Shown in pieces: positions 1 through 12,832 of a stretch of DNA of 64,000 nucleotides. The notes beneath the pieces are model-generated. The model saw only the letters and a program-made list of their open reading frames with translations, did not search any database and was not told where the DNA came from. The position numbers and the translations under genes are program-made. The stretch spans positions 1 to 64,000 of the forward strand of contig JALRMH010000012.1 of assembly GCA_026119935.1 (NCBI GenBank). Reading direction: 5' to 3'. Each line of letters opens with the position of its first letter. Within the stretch, counting starts at the first letter, position 1. The DNA is from Endothia cerciana. Lineage: Eukaryota; Ascomycota; Sordariomycetes; Diaporthales; Cryphonectriaceae.

Positions 1-1104
1 AACCAAAAAAAGAACCCACTTTTTAAGCTCGGCCACCTTACCGATCCGTACTTTGGGCCCGTTGCCGTCGGCCTTTTGGTTGGTGGCCGGGCCCCCCCCC
101 CCCCCCCAGCTGTTGCGTAGCTCAGAGTACGGCCGGATCCTGAACGAGGCAGAGCAGAGGCATGGGGCCGTACCATTAGACTTGTCTCTGGACAGAAGGG
201 TGGCGCTTCCAGCCTCAGCAGACCACGCTCTGATCACATCCGAGACATGTCTACAGCCGTCATGGGTGTAGTCGACGGGGTACGGAAAAGCAATGGCCTC
301 ATTCTGATGGAACTGTTCCTTCCCCCCCCCCTCCCCCCAAAAAAATACTCGTCAAGATGAAAATGTAAGGGAGTCGTAGTTGGGTTGGAAAGATGGGGAT
401 ATTTCCAAGGCCGGGGGCCGATTCTCTCGACGTTCGAGTCCTGGAGCATGAGCTGCGGAGTCCAGGGCGCTCGAAGAATCATGCCGGCCATCTCGTCAAG
501 ACTGTCTTGGAAAAGCAGCCGCAGCGCCCAACCTCCTCGGGGGGGCCCAGGGGGGGGGGAAGGTTCCAGTTGCAAATCCAGCTACCGTGTTGACCCGGAC
601 ACCAGTAGTGTTGATCAGCAGCCAGCTCGAGACTATCGAGACCGAGATCTCTTTTCGAAATCTCTGGTTTACTGACCTGGCCGGACCTGAGCCTGACTTC
701 CGCCGCGTGGCTCAGGCAACGACAAAACACGGGCAAGGGCGTGACTACATATGAACAAGGACCTGTTGTTTTCACCTTCTTTGGAGGGATAAATACACCG
801 CAAGAGCAACAGATCCCCAAGGGGGGGGGGGGGGTTGAAAGAGGGAGGAGAGGAGAGGGGGCTAATGACCCCTAACATTGCATCTCCGTCCCGGGACAAT
901 TTGAACGCGCGACAGAGGCCCTGGAGGGCATGCCGTAATCCAGGCATTATCAGCCTGCTAAATTAACCTACACCTGGCCTCAGACGGGGGGGGGAGGGGG
1001 CTGTGAGCCCACCCGTCAAGGCCCAGCCTCGCCATCACCCCGCCAGAAGCCCGACGCCACCCTTCAACCATGGCCGAGTGACTGCCTTAGGAGCCAGGCA
1101 TGCA

Positions 1105-1163
<59 letters not shown>

Positions 1164-1867
1164 CCGTTCCGGATCACGCTGTTGCAGACTGCCCCATCTC
1201 GCACCGCGCGTAACCTGCCATCTACCGAGCGCAACACAGAGATCTCGGGCGGGGGCGGCCCATGTAACGACATGAGAGGCGACGCCTCCCAGCGGCCGGT
1301 AGCAGGCGCCAGGCCAAGTGTCACCGGCTCGGGGCGCCCGGCTGTGGTGGTTGGCCGCGGGGGTTTTCACGGGCGGAAAATAGCAGTCTGTGACTGCCGG
1401 GCCGGGCTGCTGAGGTACGGCTCAGGAGGGTGGCACATTGTGACCGAGAGGACACATTTGTTGGGATAGTCTGGACGCGCCAAGAAAGAACCGCCAGTGT
1501 CCATTCAACATGACTCTACCCCGATGACCCAACTCCCAGCGGTTCTGTACCCCCCCCTTGAGGGCTGCCCTTCCCGGGGCAAGGAACTGGTGTTGTTCCT
1601 CCATGCGCTCCGGCCAGGGCCCAACCCAGATGATACCTCCTGCCTCGGCCGGCCTGTCCAGGGGCATTGTCGCCCCAAGTTCCTATCATGAAATCCTCGG
1701 TCTTGCCGGGCTGTGGCGAGACCGCCCCGCCCATGCTGGTCTGGTCTCCCAACCCCGCGGTAGCAGTTCAGAGAGGGCAGAAGATGCTATGAAAGATAAG
1801 ATAATTATGCAATGTCCCGACAGCCAGGTGTGTGAGGGACGTGGATATCGGATGGAGTGGCCGCCGC
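1..1867. other. Gene-free stretch left of the GT34 gene
   Basis: No reading frame here resembles a known protein, and I could not assemble exons from splice signals. The stretch contains poly-C near 94-109, poly-G near 545-558 and 821-835, and a long (CA)n microsatellite at 1103-1162. The right end is probably the 3' untranslated region of the minus-strand mannosyltransferase gene. A gene ending left of the window could leave its 3' UTR here, but nothing shows that. Confidence 0.5.
1103..1162. repeat. (CA)n microsatellite
   Basis: A nearly pure CA dinucleotide run of about 60 bases with one T interruption near 1111. It produces spurious poly-Val/Cys and poly-Thr/His reading frames on the two strands. 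Confidence 0.97.
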
Positions 1868-3386
1868 TCAGAGCTTGAGCTTCCTACCCGTAACCTTGTA
1901 GATGGCCACGGCGACAACGTCCTCCTTGAGCCGCTCCCACCACGACCTGTTGAGGTAGTAGCTCAGCTCGCGGTAGTTGTACATCTCGCCCCAACAGTCC
2001 CGGCCCCACTCGCAGCCCGCCATGTTGACGACAAAGTCGCGGTCATTCTGGTTATAGTGCACGCGGGTGTCGTTGCCGTCGTCGGAGCACGCGCCTGGCG
2101 GGAAGCTGTTGATCATGCGCTGGGGGACGAAGCCGGTATGGGCCCGGATCCATGGCTGATTGCGGTATAACTGCTCCAGCGCATCCTGCTCCTTGTGCGC
2201 CCACTCCATATGCTTCTGCTCGTACGCCACGGGGTCCCACCACACGTCGAGGAGGCGGTCTGTCCACGCGCTGCGCCGGACGAAGAAGGAGCCCAGGTTG
2301 AACCCTGCGCAGTCCTGGGTGAGGATGAAATTGACCGAGTTGACGTCTCCGTCGCCGACCGGACTCCGCATCTCGTCGTCGAGGTATTCGTCCGCCGGCG
2401 GATGTGAGATGTTGAGGGGGTTGTACTCGTTGATATCTCGGTAGACATGTCTGTCCAGCTCCTTGAACATGTGGCCCTGAAGCGAGTAGCCGGGCTCCAT
2501 GATGTAGCTGTTGAGGTCAAGCCACCATACCCTAAGACGCCGTGGTCAGCAGAGAGGGGGGGGGGGTGGGGGTGGGGGGCAAGGGTGAAGGGCAAGGTGG
2601 TGATAAGGCGCAGCTCACCACTCGGCCTTTGGGTACTTCTTGAGCGCATTCCTGACGAAGTCGACCTTCTCCCAGCTCTCCCTCCACTCGTGCGCATAGC
2701 GCTTCTTGGTGCTCATGTCTACTATCTCCAGCTCATAGCCCCACCTGGCCGCGTACCTCTTCTTGTTGCGCAGGCTGTCCCGCTCTATTGCCCACTCCCT
2801 CGCGCCCTTCCACTCCATGACCCCTCCGCCGATATTGGCCCCTAATATGATCACGTATTTCTGTCCGCCACCGAGCCACGACGTACGTCGCCAGTAGGAG
2901 ATCAAAGCTGTGCCGAGTCAGTGGGAGCCTGGAGTCCCAGGGGAGGCCGTGCGACGTACGAGAGTGGAAGAAGACCCAGACAGCGAACAGCAGGAGGGGG
3001 ACGAAGAGCAAGCGCAGCTTTGACCTGCGACCCACGCGCCCGGCGACATTCCTCAGCCGTCCGTACAGAGGTATTGACTGCGCCGGCGGCCACCTCCCTC
3101 TCTGCAGCTTCTCCTTCTCCGCATGGTGCGTGCTCGTGTTGAAGCGCGGCAGGCTGTTCGATATGCGCCGCATGTGTCTCTGGAAGAAGCCCTGGTTCTG
3201 CGTCTCGAACGCCGGGTAGCCCCTAGCCCCCATGTTCTTGTTGCGCGACGACTCCCACAACGCGCGGTTTCCGCTGGATGCTGTAAACACCGTCGCCGGG
3301 CTCGATCGACCGCTCGTGGAGATGTTGAGACCCGGACTGGACCAGCCTCCCCCGGGCACGGGGGAGGGACTTCGGGAGAGCGTCAT
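1868..3386 (-). CDS. MNN10: Golgi alpha-1,6-mannosyltransferase, MNN10-like (GT34)
   Basis: Predicted subunit of a Golgi mannan polymerase complex that extends the alpha-1,6 backbone of N-glycans using GDP-mannose. Three exons: 3386-2960, 2907-2619 and 2531-1868. The introns are 52 and 87 nt with GTACGT and GTGAGC donors and keep the frame, giving 459 aa. The Ser/Pro-rich N-terminus is cytosolic. A signal anchor follows at about residues 121-140 (KLRLLFVPLLLFAVWVFF), making a type II membrane protein. The lumenal domain starts with KYVIILGANIGGG, and the second junction restores WVWWLDLNSYIM, the GT34 acidic motif, here D-L-N rather than D-x-D. NSVNFILTQDCAGFNLGSF and HTGFVPQRMINSF are further GT34-type segments. 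I chose the ATG at 3386 over an in-frame upstream one at 3425 because fungal homologues begin MxLSRSPSP. Family assignment is firm; orthology to MNN10 rather than MNN11 or gmh is inferred. Confidence 0.9.
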
Positions 3387-4356
3387 GGGGAAGCCTGGTG
3401 TGCCTGTGTATATTCGAGAGGGCAAACAGTCAGTTACCTAAGCGCCCGGCGAGCGGAGGAAATTGGCGGTTCGTCGCAGGGGTCCAAGGCCAGAGGGCGG
3501 GAAGCGACACGAGGTCATGACCGTGTTGCATTCCTTGGGGGTACGGTGATACTCTGTGCATACCTGGAATTGGCGACAGCTGGCCAGGCTGGACCCTACT
3601 CGCCTGGGTGCCGGAAGCTGAGGTGCGGGAGCCGCCCCCGCCCAATGATATCCGGAGACCGCCAGCGGGAGAAGCTGAGGAGCGCCGCCGGTGGTGTGAC
3701 GCCTTTGGTCTGTCCTCGGCGGAGGAAGACTTGGCGGATGACCTCGAAGCAGCCAGATTGGCGGTGGGGATGCAGCGCACACCAGAGGGCAGAGCGCGCC
3801 TCCTGGATGGGCTGTCTGGATCAGGGAAGGAGAAGGGCGAGGCCGGGAGTTGGTGTGATGGCAATACGGTAGGCGCAAGGATGTGGCGTGTTTGCCAGAT
3901 ATCCGAGCCGTGGTCGACGGGAGCGGTCGTTCCAGGTGGTCTCGAAGTTTGGCGGTGGTCGACACTTTTTGGACGTGGGGTTACCGGGTCGCAGCGGGCT
4001 CCCAGCCAACAACAGACGGCGCAAGGGATGGTCGATGTCGCACTTGGACAGGCCGGGGGGGGGTGGGGGGTTGTTTGTTCTCTGTCTTCCCGACGATGCC
4101 CTGTCCACCATGTAGATCTGAGGGTAGCGCCAGCCGACAGCCCGGGTTTGTTCCAAGGCTAAAGGACAACAGCGCCGAGCGGGCGAGATTGGCGCGCGTG
4201 GGATAATAAGCCTATGCACGGTAATTTGTGGCAGGCAGTCGCAAAAGAGACATGGAAATTAAGTTGCAGCTCTGGTGGATGGGGACGGTCAGGGAACAGC
4301 CTCCCGCAGTTCGCACAGTCACCAATGGGGCCGTCTGAACTGATTGATCAGTTGGT

Positions 4357-4404
<48 letters not shown>
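4357..4404. repeat. (GT)n microsatellite
   Basis: An uninterrupted TG dinucleotide run of about 48 bases. It is the reverse complement of the CA run at 1103-1162, so the two bracket the mannosyltransferase gene in inverted orientation. Confidence 0.97.
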
Positions 4405-4408
<4 letters not shown>

Positions 4409-5925
4409 TGGGCGGGCGCAGTACCTAACCAGGCACTCCGGAGGGGCGGCTCGTATCTGCAGAAGAAAGTGAGGGTGAGATGACGGCAGCAGATGGGGGG
4501 AGAGGATCTCTGCAGGCCGGCAGATCACGCCGTGTTGTCAGAAGGAAGGGCGCGATGGACGTGATGGCCTCCCCTCTCTCTCTCTCCCGTGTTCCCCTTC
4601 TATTCTGGGTGAGATGGACCGTGCTATCGCAGGCAGCCCCACTACCTTAAAATGAGTGCCCAGGAGGCCGGCCCTCTCGGCCCCAGCATCAACTGTGCAC
4701 ACATGGCAGGACGGCCCCCCCTCACCTATGTTGCTGCTACATAGTATCAATTGGGACAATACCCTAGGGATACCCAAACCCTCCTCGGCCCGGTGCGAAC
4801 CTACGAACCCCGTCCAGGAACAAAAAGCTGGGCAGTTGTGCTCTGGAATCTTCTTCGGCGGGCTGAGATGCGAGCTGGGCGGCTGCTCACTAAGCCCACG
4901 GCAGGCTGAGCCTGGCAATTGACCATTCTGATTAGTTCAGGAAGCCATGGCGGATATACATAGTAAGCCCAAGCAGCGCGGTCTCGATTCCCCGTCTTGC
5001 CGTCACCGCGTGCATACGCCGAACCACACATGCAGCCGTCCTGTGTTCGTATTCTGCAGATCTGGGTTGCCGCTGTTATCCATTGACGCCCTGTCGAAGG
5101 CCTACGAAGAGAGATTAATCGCGACTTCGCAATACCGGACGCTCTCACATCATGAGCCACATGTCTCATCTTTTTGGGGGAGGGGGGGGGGGGACGTTGG
5201 AAAAGCCTTGACTGCGGAGACAGAGTTGGCAGCATGGCAGCAGATTGACATCCTCCTTGACAGGCTTGGCAGGGGAGCAGCTCTGTACATAGTACTCGCT
5301 GGCTCGGCGTCATATCCCTACCCAAACAGGTGAACTTGTTGCGATCAGGTCCCCGGCTGATGCTTGGTCGATGCCAAACATCGATTTGGGCGCTCTGTAG
5401 CCCACCCACCCCCCCAAACCCCCTTCCGTAATTTCTTTCCCCTTCTTTCTTTTTTTCCCCCTTCCTTTTCCTTGCCTGATGGTACGCCCCGGATCCATGG
5501 GAGGGAGGCGCTTTCGTCGACAGCAATGTGGCTCTTCACCGCCTCGGCGCCTCATATTCATCTTCAGTATCTGTCAGCTGCCCCAGCAAGTGCGTCGGCA
5601 CAGCTCGCCGTGGCGAGGCGGTAGCTTCGGGTTGGCCCCGGCCCCAGATGCGGTACAGGCCACCTGGTCGCAGAGGGCAACTCCTGGGCCATACGGAGCA
5701 CAACGTACAACCGACGCGTGTGCTGGGAGAGCCCGGTGTTCAAACCATGCCATCGACAGATATCTCGACCTCGGGGATGTCCCTCACCTTACCTTTCAAG
5801 ACCCGGTCTGAGAGGCTAAAATATTATGGTAGCGTTATAAACCGGCCCTTTTAGGGTTTAACTACTTCTAAAGCCACGAGGCCGGCCGTTTCCTCTCTAC
5901 GGTGAAGGGTTGGGGGGGGGGGGGA

Positions 5926-5950
5926 GGTTCGGTTCGGTTCGGTTCGGTCC
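5926..5950. repeat. (GGTTC)n pentanucleotide repeat
   Basis: Four perfect GGTTC units at 5926-5945 followed by one degenerate GGTCC unit, directly after a 12-base poly-G run. Confidence 0.9.
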
Positions 5951-6927
5951 CCTTGCAACAGCTAACCCGGTCACGAGCTATACAGTTCGGCTAGATCGGC
6001 AGCACTTACCACTCGAATCTTGTATACGTATGCTGATAGCAGATGGCTACTGCAGCTTAGGCCTCGGGGGTCCCAGATCCACGACGTTCTACGCTCGTTG
6101 GGTCCTGCTACTTTGTGTGTCGTAGTCGCCGGTGGATGCATGTGGATGATCAGTCAGTCATGCAGGATGGGGGGGGGGATGAACGGGTCTGGGCCAGATC
6201 AGTGCACGTCCTTCCGAACCGCTCTCTTGCTCGACGGCCTAGCCTGTCCAACGAGGCAGAGGCTCCACAGCACGACCTCAGCTGTTGAGTCGCCGGGCTG
6301 TGGCTGGAGTCCGTGATACGGCCTGCAACCTTGGGTACCTGCGAGAGGTGGCTGAACACGCCCGCCGCCGACAGGCAAACGGCGGTGAGGTTCACCCGGG
6401 CGCTGCAAAAAGGCGAGTGAGGCGAGTCTGGTTCGACGAGATGCAGGTCCAACAGCGAGCCCGCACGGGAGGCGCAGCATCGAATGGCCACGGGTGGTGC
6501 CACAGAGGCCGTGGTTGGAGCGCTGGGGACGATGACATCAAATCGTGCATGGGACCTCCGCCGTGGGCAGGGCTGTCGGGCCCGTGTGGGGAGGGGGCTG
6601 CGCCAATGGGAGGCGCGTGGTGGTGGTGGGGGAGGAGGAGGTGGGGACCGCTGGATCCTCATGCATGGAATCGTGGACCTGGCATCGATGGCCTGGGGAT
6701 CGAAACAAGACCGAAAGGACGTCACCTACCATAGCATAGCACTATGGTACCAAGCCATAAAACCGAGCCATCGCCCAGATTGTTGCCCTCCCGAGCCGTC
6801 CTGGACCTCCCCCCCAAGCGCCCAGTGATACCCCCAAATCAACCTTACCTTTCTCGGAGACCACGCTCGATCTCAACCTCAATAACCCGTCCAACAAACC
6901 CCCCCCCCCCCAACCGACACCATCAAG

Positions 6928-7181
6928 ATGCCTGAGGTCCAAGCTCCCACCCAGCAGATTGCCATGGAGGCCCTCCCGGCCGGCGAGGTCGTCTCCCAGC
7001 AGCCGGTATGTTTATGAACCGAACCACGGCCCACTCGTGTAGTCGTCAACCGTTTTTGGTCTGACAACGCTGTGCAATGCAGACCGTCGAGGAGCCCATG
7101 TCATCCGATGTCAGCCTCCGTGGTGGTTGCGGCGAGTCGATTGACTGCTGCGGGATCACCGAGTCCTGCGGATGCTGCTAG
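6928..7181 (+). CDS. Small cysteine-rich protein (58 aa), metallothionein-like tail
   Basis: Two exons: 6928-7005 (26 codons) and 7083-7181 (32 codons plus TAG). The 77-nt intron has a GTATGT donor, a CTGAC branch point at 7061 and a TGCAG acceptor, all in phase 0. The start is preceded by CACCATCAAG, a good fungal initiation context. The first 40 residues are acidic or polar with no Cys and no signal peptide (begins MPEVQAPTQQIA), so the product is probably cytosolic. The C-terminus carries six Cys in 17 residues, spaced C-x5-CC-x5-C-x-CC (C42, C48, C49, C55, C57, C58), preceded by SLRGG. Such clustered Cys pairs suggest soft-metal binding or a CYSTM-like membrane-associated tail. I recognise no named family. 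Clean splice signals, phase and start context support a real gene; the function is inferred from Cys spacing alone. Confidence 0.7.
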
Positions 7182-10100
7182 AGGGCCGGACATTCTCGAC
7201 CAATGGCTACGACGAAGGACACCAGGTGAACCAAGGCTCGCCACGCGGATGAAGAACCAGTCACAATGGTTGGGGAGGATGCGCGTGAACGCATGATCTG
7301 TCTCATTTGAGTTGTGCGATGGGCGGGCTGTCTAGGGTGGAACAAGCACCGGGGGTGTTACTGAGTTGCTACTGTACGATTTGAAGATAGATGCGCCGGT
7401 CTAATCAAGCATCAGAACTCTGGTCCTTTTTTTTTTTCTCGCTGCCAGAAATCACTGTGCTGGTGGTTCAAGTTTGCCCGGCACTGGACTTGTTACTCGG
7501 ACGACACAACGACGTGAAGTGACTTGACGGCTGAGGCCAGAAGCGTTGAAGCCCGGCGTGCAAGATCTTGACACTACGCTAACCACGGTACAAGCTCGGC
7601 TCGGGAACTTGGAAATGCTGGGACGACAACGTCTCTGAACGTATCCGCACATTGTGGGCTTGCCCGCTCCCGACTGGGCTTTCACCACCAGGCAGATACC
7701 TTATCAGCACGCACTCTCTCCTTACCAATCGTGATCCTGTCACTATCAGCTCCACGGTCTCTCTTCAGACCTCGGACCTCAGTCCATTTCCTCCCCAAAA
7801 GCCCCCATAGGCCTTAAAGTCATCGTGGTAGCCTTCTTCAACGATAGCTTCGCACCGTTTGCCGGATACAGCAAGCCCGAGCCGGCACATTTCACCCCAT
7901 GAACCTTTCAGTCCTCCACCATCCTACTTCTCCCCGAGGTCCGCCGCCCGAGTCTCAGCAGTACTGCCCGTCACCGATATATAGCTAGTAAGGGGCCGAG
8001 ACACGATCACGCTTTGGGTGGTGTCAGTGCTAGGGCGCGTCAGTGATCCCGTTGAACAAGGTGGAGACAGGCTGAGCTCGCCCGAACGATATCTGAACAC
8101 GGCGCCGGGGTCCTGATGCTGGGGAGCCGACTTTGCTGATGGCAGCGGCTCTGCCCGCGGTTCATCGTGTAGGTGCAAGCAGCCGGCCAAGCTTGCTATC
8201 TTGTTGGATCATGACGGTCGCCCGAGATCAGCCTCGTTCGCGGCTTCAGTCGCAACCCACGGAGCCGCGCTCACCCAATCACAGGATGATAAATCCACCA
8301 TCAAGGTTCTCAAATCCTCGAATAGTCGCCGGCTGCACCATCCTGATGGGGCCGGTCGTGCCGGCCGGGAAGATCTGAAAGATGCCATTGACAACGACAT
8401 TGACTCTCCGGAAGGCCTGGAGGGCAGGCTTTCATAGCGAGCTGAGCTGCGCTGCGCTCAGTCCCCGAGCGCGTGGTGTGGAACGCCGCAGGTGGTTTGC
8501 CGGGTGATGATGGCGGGCATGTCCTGACAGGGTTCTCTGGCCCTGGAAGCAGATGAAGGTCCCGATCACTAGGGAGTAACCTGCCTCGTGCAGGAGTTTG
8601 ATGGGGGCGAGGCTTATTCCTGCCAGTCCCTAATGTTAGTTCAGAGGCCTTGAAGGAGGGAGGTTCACCCCGTCTGCGGCTGGTTACGATAGTGATCTTC
8701 GCCTCTGAGCTCGTGCGAAGCCATCCTGCCCGCCCACCGGGTCGTCTGGAGATTGCAACCAGCTTCACCTTCCAGCTGCGAGCTTCCTCGGTCCCCATCC
8801 GGTGCATGGTTAGCTTGTTTCTCCTGTGGCAGCGAGCTAGCTTGCCTGCTCATCCCCGTGAGGATGCCGTGTATCGAGACCATGCGCAGCATGACAAGAT
8901 CAGCGAGGTCCGTTGGTCCTAATGGCGGGCGCAACATCCATGAGAGTCCGGTATTGATGTCCCGTTTGACTGGAAAGGGATCTCATCGCGATTGCCATCG
9001 TTCTCATTGGGATGAGGCGCTTTGGCCAAGAGCATCAGCCAGCCCGTTCTGGTTTTTGACCACACAGGTTGTAAATGTTTTATTGTTATTTTTTGGGAAC
9101 TGGGGGAGGGGGGGGGTCAATTGCGTAAGCGTAGCGATGTTCAAGACCAGACAGGGTTGCGGGACAGAACGGATGTCGGCTGCGTTGGGATTCCTGTCAC
9201 CTCTTGGGCTTTCACTCTGCAGCTCACCCCGGGCACATTGACAAGCGATGCTCTACGAGCGCTTCTTGAGGATTCTCATCCTCGCCTCAGAAACGTCCTC
9301 TTACGGACTCGAAAGGTGAATGGAAAGCGTTCGCTTTGGGTCGGCTTTCGCGGCTCGCTTGTGGATAAAGGGAGTATACGTGCTCGTCGCATCTGACGGG
9401 AAAAGAGAGAATAAAAAAAACACCACCAAAACGGCCAGCACGTCAGAAACAGAGATGCGATCAGACGGCAGCAGTTGCCGTCTCGAACTCAAGCTCTATT
9501 ATATTCTACTGCCGACTCACCCGAAAGCTTGCGTGTTGCCGGCTGCCCACCTTCAACTTGGGCGCCTGCTCGACCACCGGCCCAGGCTTCTCGTGGCACA
9601 TCGGCGACACCAGCTGTGTTGAACCCTCAGACCTGGCGTGAAACACGGCGTGCCCCTGCCAGATGGAGCGCTCTGCAAGGCTCGATCTGCGAAACCTCGA
9701 CCAGGACGCGCACTCGTGGGACTGGACCACCAATCTGCAGGGGTCGAAGCAGCCCCTTGAAGCTGTGCGGCATGATTGAAGCAGTCGGCCGGAGCGATTG
9801 GCGACGGGCGCTTGCTTGCAGAGGGAACCGTACGCGGAGTAGACCCTGCCGGGCCAATCATCTTACACGCATCCTCTTGTAGGGGCGAGGTGGGCGGCTA
9901 CACCCTCACGACTCTGCGCGGCCATGACGAGCCTCGAGAACCACTAAGCGCCGTCGATCGCAGCCGAGCCCGCCCTTGGACCGATGCAGGAAAAATGGCG
10001 AGATTCATCTCGAGACGCCTGCGCCAGCCGGGCCAGTCAGATCCGCACCATCGCCAGGCAAGCAGAATACGGTGGGTGGGGAAGAGGATCGCTGCAAGCC

Positions 10101-10645
10101 TCCAGCGGCACGAGCACGACCGGGAGACTGGAATAGGTCTCCTGGTCGGGGTTCGTCCTTCCAGGTGGCATTTCCAACATCGGTCGCCCAGGCTGGCCGA
10201 TTGTGCCCTCTTATTGTTCTTTGTTCCATTCTTCCAGGTTCGAACCTCGCGGCCATTGCTCAGCCTGGTGGCCTACCCATTGTTCTCGGCGCATGGCGGT
10301 CTCTATTGTCCCGACTGCTTCTTCCCTATTGTCCTCGACGCCCTCTCCACGCCTCGCCATATAGTCCAAAACATCATTTGCTGCGCCATCTTCTCTACCA
10401 ACTCATCAGACCACGGGTCCGGGCCTTAAACTCCTACTCAGGAGCACACACCTGCGAGCTCTCTCCCCGCTACCCGACCCAAACTACTGCCAGGAGCAAC
10501 GACGCTCAGCCAGACACCAGGCCGTAACAAACTTTTACCTCTTACACCTGATCTCTCGATGAGTCAGGCCCTTTATTTTATTATTATTATTATCTAGTCA
10601 GACCCTCTTCAACACACCTCACCTCCTCCGGCTCCTCCCCCCAAC
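7182..10645. other. Gene-free stretch upstream of the glycoprotein gene
   Basis: About 3.5 kb with no recognisable protein. Frames of up to 217 codons near 9776-10430 show no domain or consistent codon bias. There is a T-run near 7431 and a poly-G run near 9107. The last few hundred bases before 10646 are pyrimidine-rich with an ATT/TTA repeat at about 10573-10592 and CAACACACCTCACC-type leader sequence, which fits the promoter and 5' UTR of the downstream glycoprotein gene. Confidence 0.5.
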
Positions 10646-11451
10646 ATGGAAGACCTCCGGGCCATGCATACCGCCATGTCCCGAGACGACTGGGAGGACT
10701 GGACAGACGACGAAAAAGCCGCGCCTACACCGGAAAACCACGCTACCCTTCTGCAGACGGGGGCGACACCCAGCGCCACCACGCCAAAATCATCTAGGCA
10801 GTCGGCAACAGCTCGGCGTTCGAAAGCCAGGCAGTCGGCCCCCAAGACCCAGAGGTTGAGGTCACGCCGGCGGCACCAGGCCCAGAATGAAAAGCTCGGG
10901 ATCAAGCTGGTCACGGACATGACCAGGTTCCGCAAGGGCCCCCAGCATGTCGCCCAGCTCGTGAGGCCCTCGCCCATCCCGAGCGCGACGGGCAAGTTTG
11001 CGGACGCAAGCGCCCTGAGGGCCCTGGAGGGGTCGCCCAACCCGGGGTCGATGGGTAACTGGGCCTGGCTGAAGAACAGCCCGTCTCCTGCGGCCGCCAG
11101 CCCGGGCGGAGGGCAGCACCTCTCGCCGGATGGCAGCAAGATCGTCATAGGCATGTCCATGTCTGAAGACGATGCTGCGAGCAGGACGATCAGCCCCTCG
11201 ACTGCAACCGTCGCCACCCCCACGGACAGGTTTCCGGCCCAACCACCACCGACACAGCCCGCACACCAACCAGCCCAGTCGGCCTGGTCGCCCGATACAG
11301 AAGATGGGTGGTCGCCCGCCCGGTACCTGCAGGCCCACCCCAACATATATGCCCAGTCCACCGGCCAGTCTTTTGTTGTTCCTCCTGTGCCTGCGGTGCC
11401 ATCTGGACTACTCAAGAACTCGGCCAAGGCCAGGCCTCCGAAGAACGGGAT

Positions 11452-11530
<79 letters not shown>

Positions 11531-12792
11531 TTCGACTTCACACCGGTGACCCTGTTCGAGGAGGACGGTGGGAGATCTCCTGGATCAGCCCTGTCGAAGA
11601 TCTCCCCAGGGACCACCCGCTCCGGCTGGTGGGACCACGTCAGGACACCGTTCAGGGAGCGCTTCAGCCCATCGTCGAAGTCGGCGAAGGAGGCGACGAG
11701 CCCTGACGGGTGGTGGAAGGGAGCCGATGAGAAGAAGGCCGGCCACATGCCCCGGGAGTACGCCCCGTCCGACGCCTCGGCATCCACGCTGCGGCCGATA
11801 GTGCCCATCATCCGGGAGCCGTCGCCGACGATAGCGTCCTCGTCCCGCCCGTCGCCCCCGCCCAGCGTGTCCGGGTCGGAGGCGCGCTCCGAGAAGGCCG
11901 GGGCGCTGATGGAAGAGCACGCCGACCCCAGCGACGTGCCCCCACCGTATGAGCGTACGCCTTCCGAGAAGGAGCCCCAGCCTGTCCGGTTCCGCGCCGT
12001 GTTCCCTCCGAACCACCCCCTGGCGAGCCGGTTCCCGCCCTCCCCGATGCCTGGCAGCCCGGGCCTCGACATGGACATGGCGTCGAAGGGCGACATCAAG
12101 ATGTCAGATGTGCCACTGACGCCGGCTCCCACCGGAGCATCGGCGGAGGCCCCGCTGCCTGACAGGGTCGCCGGCACGTACGTCGGCGATCAGTCCCTCG
12201 ACGTGCACGGCGACGACCCGGCCGCCAAGATCGAGAAGACGAGGCGGCGCCACGAGAAGGAGGACTACCTCGCCCGGAAGGTCGGCGGCTTCTGGAAGGG
12301 CCGCGGCTGTCTGCCGGAGGACGGGTGCTACGGGCGCTCGGGCCGTGAGGGTCGGCAGCGCAGGAGGGTGTGGCTGTCCGTGTGCCTCGCCTTCTGGCTG
12401 CTGACCATCCTCGGCGTCGTCCTGGGGGTCGTGCTCTCGCGCGAGCTGCACCGCGCGTCGTCGCAGGGTGCATCTGCAAGTTCCTCGGGCCCCAGTCCAG
12501 ACACGTCGGGTTCTGACTCCTCGGAAAAGGCATCCGTCTGGCTGAACCTCACCGACTACCCGCCGATCCCCACCGGCCTCGCCACGGTGGTCGGCCCCGA
12601 CAACTCGGAGGCCATCACGGGCTGTGTCAAGCCGGCCACGCTGTGGAGCTGCTCGCTGCCCCCCGAGCAGCAGGCTGCCAACGAGCCGAGCGAGGCAGAC
12701 CAGCCCACCTTCATTTTCCAGATCCAGTACGATAACAACACGCGCGAGCTGTGGGACATCCCCAACAGCGCCGCGCCCACCCCCGACACGAC

Positions 12793-12832
<40 letters not shown>

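Larger units (their letters stand above)
3426..6927. other. Gene-free stretch between GT34 and the Cys-rich gene
   Basis: About 3.5 kb without a convincing gene. Open frames of 100-240 codons here have compositions typical of GC-rich non-coding DNA, with no domain and no consistent splice joins. It holds a (GT)n microsatellite (4357-4404), poly-G runs near 4056, 5186 and 5912, a (GGTTC)4 pentanucleotide block (5926-5945) and a CT-rich stretch near 5420-5470. The right end, with poly-C just before the ATG at 6928, is the probable leader and promoter of the small Cys-rich gene. Confidence 0.5.

Noticed and set aside
9776..10429. 217-codon frame upstream of the glycoprotein gene
   Set aside because: No domain and lies in the pyrimidine-rich leader and promoter; likely chance.
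10609..12177. 522-codon minus-strand frame with poly-Ser
   Set aside because: It is the antisense shadow of the glycoprotein gene; the poly-Ser comes from the GAC repeat read backwards, and it has no domain.
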